Positions 1 to 5,982 of a stretch of DNA of 6,621 nt are shown in pieces. Numbering within the stretch: position 1 is the first letter of the stretch; each line of letters begins with the position of its first letter. Both the position numbers and the translations under genes were made by a program. The stretch spans positions 1 through 6,621 of the forward strand of contig JAGCSS010000245.1 in NCBI GenBank assembly GCA_017964055.1, given 5' to 3'. The notes under the pieces were generated by a model. It saw nothing but the letters and a program-made list of their open reading frames with translations, was not told the DNA's origin and did no database searches. The DNA is from Lachnospiraceae bacterium. Its GTDB lineage: Bacteria > Bacillota > Clostridia > Lachnospirales > Lachnospiraceae.

Positions 1-786
1 ACGGTTTACAATGACTGGGACAAGGTACCGAAGGCGGCTGCCGCGGGTGATGAGCAGGCTGTGCTCGCATGGAACGGAGAATACAGGAAGGGCGACGTGA
101 TCGAGTTCTCGGGAATTACGCCCGGCAGATATTACGCGGTCAGGGTGGACGCTGCTGTCGGTGAGTCGATCGTGCTGCTCACAAAAGAGACGATCCTCTA
201 TCCGATCCCGGTATATGAGAAAAAGGAGAACCTCAACCCGCTGATGTTCGCGGGCAACAGACATTATCTCTCGATAAGATATGCGAGGGATTTTGAGATC
301 GACTCATACAGGAATATCGCGCTCACTACCTTCGACAGGCACGACGCGACGGGTGTTTATCCGCATGCTTCGGCCAATGTGGAGACGCGCGGGGAGTCCG
401 TTTTTGCCGCAGTCAACGCGATAGACGGCATACTCGCGGCCGATTCGCACGGTGAATGGCCTTATGAGTCATGGGGCATAAACAGGCAGGATGACGCGGA
501 GTTCAGGCTGGATTTCGGCAGAAAGGTGGACTTCGACGAGATCAGGCTCTACACGAGGGCCGATTTCCCGCATGACAACTGGTGGACGAAGGCGCTGTTC
601 ACATTCTCGGACGGTACGGCCGAAACGGTGACCATGGAGAAAAAATGCGGAGTTCCGCATATCTTTAATATACGCAGGACAGGCATCGAGTGGCTCAGCC
701 TCGGCAGTCTGATCAAGGCCGATGACCCGAGCCCGTTCCCGGCTCTTACGCAGATCGAGGTCTACGGGCGCGATCACAGAGACTGA
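1..786 (+). CDS. Discoidin-like carbohydrate-binding fold protein, 5'-truncated by window edge
   Basis: The reading frame is open from the first base to the TGA at 784-786, so 261 residues of a longer protein are visible. The true start lies upstream, so a signal peptide cannot be judged. Visible residues about 1-95 are beta-rich with no motif I can name. Residues about 95-259 look like a discoidin (F5/8 type C-like) galactose-binding domain: an N-A-I-D-G turn at 139-143, a polar and aromatic loop with H150, W153, Y155, W158 and N161, an alternating strand ending D-F-G at 171-173, then I-R-L-Y-T-R at 181-186 with D192, N193, W194, W195 after it. Such domains usually bind sugars or other surface ligands; the ligand here is unknown. 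There are no catalytic motifs in the visible part. It may be an accessory domain of a larger enzyme or a small stand-alone binding protein. The domain call is fairly sure, the function is not. Confidence 0.72.
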   Translation, partial: TVYNDWDKVPKAAAAGDEQAVLAWNGEYRKGDVIEFSGITPGRYYAVRVDAAVGESIVLLTKETILYPIPVYEKKENLNPLMFAGNRHYLSIRYARDFEIDSYRNIALTTFDRHDATGVYPHASANVETRGESVFAAVNAIDGILAADSHGEWPYESWGINRQDDAEFRLDFGRKVDFDEIRLYTRADFPHDNWWTKALFTFSDGTAETVTMEKKCGVPHIFNIRRTGIEWLSLGSLIKADDPSPFPALTQIEVYGRDHRD

Positions 787-805
787 GGCCGCACGGCCGC
801 TCTTT
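787..805 (+). terminator. Weak candidate terminator hairpin
   Basis: Directly after the stop codon, GGCC at 787-790 can pair with GGCC at 795-798 around a GCAC loop, followed by a pyrimidine-rich TCTTTC. The stem is only 4 bp (5 if the loop shrinks to two bases) and there is no real T run, so intrinsic termination would be weak at best. The position between two apparently separate transcription units is the main support. Confidence 0.25.
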
Positions 806-819
806 CACTCAAAGTGGTG

Positions 820-848
820 TTGTCAGAGCGGGCGCATGCGGGTAATAT
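820..848 (+). promoter_or_regulatory. Candidate sigma-A promoter for the signalling operon
   Basis: TTGTCA at 820-825 matches the -35 consensus at five of six positions. TAATAT at 843-848 matches the -10 consensus at four of six, with the optimal 17-base spacer. A better-looking hexamer, TATAAC at 846-851, would need a 20-base spacer. Transcription would start near 855, giving a short leader of about 20 bases before the start codon at 878. The spacer contains the perfect 8-base palindrome CGCATGCG (833-840), which could be an operator half or chance. Confidence 0.45.
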
Positions 849-866
849 AACAAGCACAGGTTTTGC

Positions 867-872
867 AGGAGG
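867..872 (+). promoter_or_regulatory. Ribosome binding site that decides the start of the 7TM sensor gene
   Basis: AGGAGG lies five bases before the ATG at 878. The frame is also open from a TTG at 863, but that TTG is upstream of this site and so cannot use it. The ATG at 887 is possible but its spacing is longer. Confidence 0.85.
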
Positions 873-877
873 AAGGC

Positions 878-2536
878 ATGAGAAGGATGGAGCGCCCGAC
901 CAGGGTGCTGCTGATCGCGGGACTGGTCGTTTACGCGGTTTATCTGGCAGGCCATTTCTGGTCTCCGATATCCGATCTCGCGACGGTAGGCTGGTGCGCG
1001 ATCGTTTTGGCGTGGATATTCCGTGTCAGATATTATATCGTTGAGAAGCATATCTGCAGACACCTTGTTTCAGGCGGTGTCATGCTTCTTCTTCTTTTTG
1101 CGTTCAGAATCCTGCGCTACCGTACGAGCGGCGTGTTCCCGACCTTCGGACGGTACATGTGGTACGGCTATTACATTCCGTTTATCATACTTCCGGTGCT
1201 CGGCCTGTTCATGGCATTGTGCATCGGACTTCCCGATGAGGAGTCGTTCGTGCGCATGCGTCCGTTCAGGATCCGCATGTGGGTGATCAGCGGGATCATG
1301 CTCGCGTTTGTTTTTACCAATGACATACACGGATGGCTGATCGATTTTTCCGAAGAGGCGCTGCTGACCGGAGAAGGAGCGCATTCCTACGGCTTTTTGC
1401 AGTATCCGGTCGTTATCTGGATGGCGGGGCTTACGCTGATAGCATTTATCATACTGATGCATCGGTGCAGGGTTTCGGGATGCAGACAGAGGTGGTATAT
1501 CCCGGCTACGGTCTATGTCGTAGGCACCGTGCTCTATGCCGCTTATTACATTAACGGTGGTAATTCCCCCGTATTGTTCGGGGTTAAGCTGTATCTTATC
1601 CAGGAGGTCTGCCTTCTGCTGTTTCTCGGTGTCTGCGAGGCCTGCATCGATATCGGCCTGATCCCGTCCAATTCGGGATACTTAAGGATATTCGAGCTTT
1701 CGGACTGGAATGTCACGATCGCGGACCAGAAGGGCAACAGGGTATTCTCCTCCGGTAATTTAAAGGGCGTTACGCCGGGACTTTTGCGGGCGTCTCTCGA
1801 GGGCAGCAAGGCTGTCGGCTCGGGCAGGCTCCTTACATCATTCCCGATAAACGGCGGTCTGGCCGGATGGGTATCGAACGTATCGGAGCTTGAGAGCATA
1901 AACGAAAGGATACGTGAGAATACACAGGAGCTCGAGATGGAAAACGGAGTCATCAGGGAGAGCGAAAGCCTGAGACTCAAAAGAGCGGCATTCGAGACAC
2001 AGAACCGTCTGTACGACAGTATCATACCCATCGTGACGCCGCAGCTGACCATGATCAGGGACCTCTTGAAAGACCCCGACGAGGAAAAGCTTTTCTCGGC
2101 AATGGTCCTGAGTGTATTTGTAAAGAGACGTTTTAATCTGGCGATAGTAACGGATAATTCGGATATCGCCGATATCTCCGAGCTCTGGCTGGCTATCCGC
2201 GAAACCGTCGAGGTACTGCAGGATACCGGCATCTCGGCATACATAGGGACCTGCGGTCATACGGATGTGCAGGCGGACAGCATGCTCGCCGGCTATGACT
2301 TTTTTGAAACGGTCATTGAGCAGGCTATCCCGGGCATGAAGAGCATCTTTGTAACGCTCGGCGTGAAGAATGAGAGTCCCGAGCTCAGGATACTCATAGA
2401 CGCCGGGAAGACACTCAGGTTTGATGCGCCGATCATCGAGAGGATGCGAAGACTCGGCGCCCGGATAGATACGGAATACGAGGACGACACATATGCGGTC
2501 AGCCTCTCCTTCGGGGAAGGAGGGATGCGCCTATGA
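878..2536 (+). CDS. Eight-helix membrane sensor with degenerate histidine-kinase-like C-terminus
   Basis: A 552-residue integral membrane protein. About eight hydrophobic segments fill residues 10-260, in the style of the histidine kinase N-terminal 7TM family, with a T-N-D-I-H motif at 147-151. A G-L-I-P-S-N turn (260-265) leads into a PAS-like region (about 268-333), then a charged coiled coil (about 335-375). The stretch 374-400, starting T-Q-N-R-L-Y-D, sits where the dimerisation and phosphoacceptor helix should be but has no histidine. The C-terminal region (about 400-550) resembles a HATPase fold: an F-V-K-R-R-F-N-L segment, a D-A-G motif at 508-510 like a G1 box, and a final strand pattern. 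E481 seems to occupy the N-box asparagine position. It overlaps the next gene by 4 bases, so the two products are probably made together. I infer a sensor that detects a signal in or at the membrane and acts through its partner; the signal is unknown. Membrane topology and fold are well supported; loss of kinase activity is inferred from hand alignment. Confidence 0.8.
   Translation: MRRMERPTRVLLIAGLVVYAVYLAGHFWSPISDLATVGWCAIVLAWIFRVRYYIVEKHICRHLVSGGVMLLLLFAFRILRYRTSGVFPTFGRYMWYGYYIPFIILPVLGLFMALCIGLPDEESFVRMRPFRIRMWVISGIMLAFVFTNDIHGWLIDFSEEALLTGEGAHSYGFLQYPVVIWMAGLTLIAFIILMHRCRVSGCRQRWYIPATVYVVGTVLYAAYYINGGNSPVLFGVKLYLIQEVCLLLFLGVCEACIDIGLIPSNSGYLRIFELSDWNVTIADQKGNRVFSSGNLKGVTPGLLRASLEGSKAVGSGRLLTSFPINGGLAGWVSNVSELESINERIRENTQELEMENGVIRESESLRLKRAAFETQNRLYDSIIPIVTPQLTMIRDLLKDPDEEKLFSAMVLSVFVKRRFNLAIVTDNSDIADISELWLAIRETVEVLQDTGISAYIGTCGHTDVQADSMLAGYDFFETVIEQAIPGMKSIFVTLGVKNESPELRILIDAGKTLRFDAPIIERMRRLGARIDTEYEDDTYAVSLSFGEGGMRL
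2517..2524 (+). promoter_or_regulatory. Internal ribosome binding site for the kinase gene
   Basis: AAGGAGGG lies inside the end of the upstream sensor gene, eight bases before the ATG at 2533, and supports that start in the ATGA overlap. A second in-frame ATG follows at 2536. An independent strong site plus the overlap suggests translational coupling with near-equal output of the two membrane proteins. Confidence 0.8.
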
Positions 2537-3774
2537 TGAGCGAGATGATAATCCCGGGAGCGGTATCGTTCGTGCTTTATGTGCTGTGTGTATATATCGC
2601 GATCGTTTCGGCGGCTTTCTTCGTCAAGAGTTTCTGGGTAAAAAGGAGCAGCAGTTACCGTATCATTTATTTCGCGCTGGCTCTGACGGCGAATCTTGTC
2701 AGCGGGTATTTTTCAAAAGGATCGGCTCATGCGCCCTTCGGCGCGATGATGTACGGCGTTCCGCTGCTGGTGACGGCATTTTTGGCGGTCCGCCTTATCT
2801 CGAAGGAATATACCGACACAAAAATAGGTCCCGAATCGGTAAAGGAGTGCGTTGACAGACTGCCGACCGGCATCTGCTGCTACTTTGAAGGCGGACAGGT
2901 CAAACTCGTGAATGACCTGATGAGCAGGCTGTGCATAGAGCTGACCGGCGAGAGGCTGAGCGACGGAGAGTGGTTTGAGCGCAGGCTGAAGGAACTGAGC
3001 ATAGCCGACGACAACGACGCCGTGCTCGTGCAGACCCTGGACGGGCGGTATTACAGCTTCAGAAAGCAGATCGCGGACCTCGACGGCATACCGTTAAAGG
3101 AGATAGTCGCTTCGGATGTAACGCGCGAATATCGCCTGACCGCGGAGCTCAAGGAAAAGGAAGAGCAGGTTGCGGCCCTGAACATCAAACTGAAGGAACT
3201 CTCGGAGGAAAGTCTGAAGACTGCCGTGGAAAAAGAGGTTTTGACGGCAAAGGTCAGGGTACATGACGATCTGGGCAGGGTTATCCTGCTGGCACGCAGA
3301 TGCCTCAACTACAGGGACAATAATTTCATGAGCCTTGAGAAAACAGCCGAGGAGGTCAGGAAACAGGCCATCCTCATGCTGAGCGAGAGTCCCGATGAAT
3401 GGCGCCGTGACTACGGCTATGTATTCAGAACGGCCAAGCAGCTCGGCATGAAGCTGAAGGTACAGGGCAAGATCCCTCAGGGTGAGCGTTCGAGGAGACT
3501 TGCGGTTTCTGCTTTGAACTGCGCGATACTCAATTCGGCGCGTCATGCGGGCGCGGACCAGATAAACGTTAAGTGCGAAAGAGTCAGGGACGAGGCGTCC
3601 GGCCTGGAGTTCTACGACATGTCGATCAGTGACAACGTTAATTTTCAGGTAGAGAAAGTAGAGGAAAAAGGCGGCTTGAAGAGTTTGAGAAACGAGCTCG
3701 AAGCCGAAGGCGGAAGCCTGATAATCAGAGTCGGACAGGGCGTGGGTCTCTACGCCAGGATACCTGCCGACTGA
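2533..3774 (+). CDS. Membrane sensor histidine kinase, NarL-type (HisKA_3-like plus HATPase)
   Basis: A 413-residue protein. Three hydrophobic segments (about 9-31, 44-61, 70-88) anchor it in the membrane. A PAS-like region follows (about 103-193), then a helical charged stretch (195-235). The phosphoacceptor motif is H-D-D-L-G-R at 244-249, the H-D-x-L/V-G-x signature of NarL/DegS-type kinases, making H244 the likely phosphorylated residue. The ATP-binding domain follows: N-box with N334 in I-L-N-S-A-R-H-A-G, a D-box D367 in S-D-N, and a G2-like G-G-L at 380-382. The G1 glycine is replaced (D-N-V at 367-369), and the region after it is short, so ATP binding may be weak or depend on a partner. 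It starts in a 4-base overlap with the sensor gene and precedes a NarL-type regulator by 13 bases, its expected phosphotransfer target. It most likely autophosphorylates and passes phosphate to that regulator. The kinase-class call is strong; full activity is not proven. Confidence 0.83.
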   Translation: MMSEMIIPGAVSFVLYVLCVYIAIVSAAFFVKSFWVKRSSSYRIIYFALALTANLVSGYFSKGSAHAPFGAMMYGVPLLVTAFLAVRLISKEYTDTKIGPESVKECVDRLPTGICCYFEGGQVKLVNDLMSRLCIELTGERLSDGEWFERRLKELSIADDNDAVLVQTLDGRYYSFRKQIADLDGIPLKEIVASDVTREYRLTAELKEKEEQVAALNIKLKELSEESLKTAVEKEVLTAKVRVHDDLGRVILLARRCLNYRDNNFMSLEKTAEEVRKQAILMLSESPDEWRRDYGYVFRTAKQLGMKLKVQGKIPQGERSRRLAVSALNCAILNSARHAGADQINVKCERVRDEASGLEFYDMSISDNVNFQVEKVEEKGGLKSLRNELEAEGGSLIIRVGQGVGLYARIPAD

Positions 3775-3787
3775 CGAAGGGAGTAAA

Positions 3788-4435
3788 ATGGCTTACAGAG
3801 TAGTTATTGCCGATGATGAAAAGACCTCGCGGAGTCTTTTCGAGTACATCATCAACGACGCGGCGGACTATAATCTCGAGGGGAGCTTTCCGAGAGCCGG
3901 AGAGGCTGCCGATTACTGCACCGCGCACCCTGTGGATCTGTGCATCATGGACATAGTGATGCGCGAAGGCGAATCGGGACTGGACGCGGCGGCAAGGATC
4001 AGGAGGACATCACCGGACACCAGGATAGTGCTCGTGACCTCGAACGTCGATCCCAACAGCATCAGGGTCGCCCGGAAGATAGGCGTTCACAGCTTCTGGT
4101 ACAAGGAGACCTCGGAGGAGCCGCTGCTCAATCTGATCGGCAGGACGATGGCGGGGGAGAGCATTTACCCCGACAACACGCCGAAGATCATTATCGGCAA
4201 CGCGCCCTCGACCGAGTTTACCAATCGCGAATACGACGTGCTCCGTGAGCTGGTGACAGGCAAGAGCAACCGTCAGATAGCCGATACGCTGGCTGTCAGC
4301 GAAGAGACGGTAAAGTCGCATATCCAGCATATGCTCGATAAAACCGGCTACGGCAACCGCGTGGAGCTCTCGATAAACGCCGCGCTCTACGGACTGGTGA
4401 CACCGGGCGGGAGCGGCAGCGAAAGGCCGGAATGA
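3788..4435 (+). CDS. NarL/FixJ-family response regulator with LuxR-type DNA-binding domain
   Basis: A 215-residue cytoplasmic transcription regulator of usual family length. The receiver domain (about 3-122) shows the acidic pair D9-D10, phosphoacceptor D55 in the I-M-D-I-V-M strand end, the switch threonine T84 in V-L-V-T-S, and the conserved lysine K106 in W-Y-K-E, so all key residues are present. The LuxR helix-turn-helix (about 143-205) has the usual T-N-R-E start, G-K-S-N-R-Q-I-A, and the recognition-helix pattern V-S-E-E-T-V-K-S-H at 170-178. A short polar tail rich in G, S and E follows (206-215). Translation starts at the ATG at 3788, with AGGGAG four bases upstream. The stop of the kinase gene is 13 bases away, so this is the output of the three-gene system. 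Its targets are unknown; the candidate promoter upstream of the sensor gene is a reasonable autoregulation site, but no operator can be assigned. Confidence 0.93.
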   Translation: MAYRVVIADDEKTSRSLFEYIINDAADYNLEGSFPRAGEAADYCTAHPVDLCIMDIVMREGESGLDAAARIRRTSPDTRIVLVTSNVDPNSIRVARKIGVHSFWYKETSEEPLLNLIGRTMAGESIYPDNTPKIIIGNAPSTEFTNREYDVLRELVTGKSNRQIADTLAVSEETVKSHIQHMLDKTGYGNRVELSINAALYGLVTPGGSGSERPE

Positions 4436-4500
4436 CGATATGATTTATCCCTTTGCGCGGACAGCGTGAGGGTTAGGGTTTATGAATTAAGGAGGAGAAG
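4436..4500 (+). promoter_or_regulatory. Short intergenic leader before the nucleotidase gene
   Basis: This 65-base gap has AAGGAGG at 4489-4495, five bases before the ATG at 4501. TATGAT at 4439-4444 matches five of six -10 positions but I find no acceptable -35 hexamer at the right distance, so a promoter here is only weakly supported. No convincing terminator hairpin with a T run is present, so read-through from the regulator gene is possible. Confidence 0.3.
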
Positions 4501-5970
4501 ATGAAAAACTTAAAGAAACTTGTATTGCTGCATTCAAACGACATGCACGGCGATTTCCTCGCGGAGAACGTTGATTCCAATCTGGTCGGAGGCGTTTCGA
4601 TGCTTTCGGGCTATATCAACAAGGTCCGCCAGGAGGAAGAAAACGTTATCTACGCGATCGCGGGTGATATGTTCCGCGGATCCATCATTGACTCGGAGTT
4701 TCAGGGCATTTCCACGATCGAGATCATGAACATGCTCGGACCCGACATCGTGACCCTGGGCAACCACGAGGTTGACTACGGCGTTGCGCATCCGCTCTTC
4801 CTCGAGAAATGCGCCAATTTCCCGATAGTTAACGCGAACCTGCATATCTCCACTAACCATGCCCGCCTGTTCAATCCCTGCAAGGTGATCGAGGTCGGCG
4901 GCATGAAGATACTGTTCATCGGTATCCTGACCGAGAATGTCATCGCGCAGTGCAAGACCGACGGCCTGATCGGAACCTTCGTAAACATCGAGGACGCGGC
5001 AGAGGAAGTCGGCAGGATCTGCAATACCTACAACGCTATAGACATCGATTTCACCGTTCTGCTCACGCATATCGGTTTTGAAGAGGACAAAAAGCTGGCA
5101 GCCATGCTCGATCCCGCATGGGGCGTGGACGTTATCATCGGCGGCCATTCGCATACATTTATCGATGAGCCCGCGGTGGTGAACGGCATTCCGATCGTTC
5201 AGGCGGGAACCGGAACCGACCAGATCGGCCGTTTTGATATCATCGTCAATACCGACGACAACTGCATAGAGTCCTACAACTGGAGGCCGATCCCGATCAA
5301 GTCGGAAACCTGTCCCAGAGACGAGGCGATCGAGCAGATCATCGGCAATTACAAGCACCGCACCGACGAAAAGTACGGCCGCATCATCACAAAGTTCGTC
5401 AGACAGCTCACGCATCCCACGAGGATCCGTGAGACCGAGCTCGGCGACCTGTTCAGCGATGTAATGAAGGAGTCGCTCGGCGTGGATATCTTCCTGCTCG
5501 GATCGGGCAGCATCAGAAACGAACAGCTCGGGCCCATCGTTACCAAGGGTGACTTAAACGAGTGCTTCCCTTACGACGACGCCGTACACATGGTTTATGT
5601 TACCGGCGCCCAGCTCAAGCACATGATCAAATACATGCTCCGCGACAGCGTATTCGCGGGCGAGCACTGTGAGTTCTATCAGCTGTCTAAGGGACTTGTG
5701 GTTGAATACGATCAGGCTACGCATACCTTCCTCAGATTTGATTTTGAGGATCAGCCTGTTGAGGATGAGCATGTATTCACGTTGGGACTTCAGCATTTCC
5801 ATTACCTGAACCTCAAGGGCTCGTTCGATATCACGCTTGAGGAGCTGAAGAAGAACCGTCCCGACAGAGTTGTTTCCACCTCCTGTACACAGGTTATCGA
5901 GGAGGCTCTCCTGGCCGGACAGCACCAGAACGCTACGGGAGAGGGCCGGCTGATCCTTCATCTGGTATAA
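4501..5970 (+). CDS. Cytoplasmic metallophosphoesterase / 5'-nucleotidase
   Basis: A 489-residue two-domain enzyme of the 5'-nucleotidase (UshA/YunD-like) family. The N-terminal calcineurin-like metallophosphatase domain carries the dimetal site in order: D14 and H16 in S-N-D-M-H-G, D56 in A-G-D-M-F-R-G, N88-H89 in L-G-N-H-E-V-D-Y-G, H190 in L-L-T-H-I-G, and H216 and H218 in G-G-H-S-H-T. The C-terminal nucleotide-recognition domain (about 300-489) has G-S-G-S-I-R-N at 334-340 with R339, and F-P-Y at 356-358, the aromatic element expected to hold the base. It should hydrolyse phosphate esters such as nucleoside monophosphates; the preferred substrate is not readable. There is no signal peptide or lipobox: the first catalytic strand starts by residue 8, so it acts in the cytoplasm, unlike periplasmic UshA. 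All core residues are present. Isoleucine is coded by ATA only 4 times in 46, far less than in its neighbours. An exporter gene follows 12 bases later, probably in the same transcript. Confidence 0.93.
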   Translation: MKNLKKLVLLHSNDMHGDFLAENVDSNLVGGVSMLSGYINKVRQEEENVIYAIAGDMFRGSIIDSEFQGISTIEIMNMLGPDIVTLGNHEVDYGVAHPLFLEKCANFPIVNANLHISTNHARLFNPCKVIEVGGMKILFIGILTENVIAQCKTDGLIGTFVNIEDAAEEVGRICNTYNAIDIDFTVLLTHIGFEEDKKLAAMLDPAWGVDVIIGGHSHTFIDEPAVVNGIPIVQAGTGTDQIGRFDIIVNTDDNCIESYNWRPIPIKSETCPRDEAIEQIIGNYKHRTDEKYGRIITKFVRQLTHPTRIRETELGDLFSDVMKESLGVDIFLLGSGSIRNEQLGPIVTKGDLNECFPYDDAVHMVYVTGAQLKHMIKYMLRDSVFAGEHCEFYQLSKGLVVEYDQATHTFLRFDFEDQPVEDEHVFTLGLQHFHYLNLKGSFDITLEELKKNRPDRVVSTSCTQVIEEALLAGQHQNATGEGRLILHLV

Positions 5971-5975
5971 GAGGT
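5969..5975 (+). promoter_or_regulatory. Ribosome binding site for the azlC-like gene (GTG start)
   Basis: AAGAGGT overlaps the nucleotidase stop codon region and lies seven bases before the GTG at 5983. The nearer ATG at 5976 directly abuts the site and opens a different frame that stops at once, so the GTG is the supported start. Confidence 0.65.
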
Positions 5976-5982
5976 ATGACAC

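Noticed and set aside
61..63. GTG as start codon of the first gene
   Set aside because: The frame is open all the way to base 1 with protein-like sequence, and no ribosome binding site precedes the GTG; it is an internal valine of a gene cut by the window edge.
863..865. TTG as start of the 7TM sensor gene
   Set aside because: It lies upstream of the AGGAGG at 867-872, which is ideally placed for the ATG at 878.
1546..2244. Minus-strand open frame of 232 codons inside the sensor gene
   Set aside because: Serine-rich, low-information product antisense to a well-supported membrane protein gene; a shadow frame.
4445..4472. Possible hairpin between the CCCT at 4449-4452 and AGGG at 4469-4472 after the regulator gene
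   Set aside because: The stem is only four base pairs with a long loop and no following T run, so it is not a credible terminator.
4469..4482. Telomere-like AGGGTTAGGGTTTA in the gap before the nucleotidase gene
   Set aside because: Only two imperfect units in a bacterial intergenic region; chance similarity with no structural meaning.
4534..5415. Minus-strand open frame of 293 codons inside the nucleotidase gene
   Set aside because: It is fully antisense to a gene with all catalytic motifs intact, and its product shows no recognisable motif; it is a codon-usage shadow.
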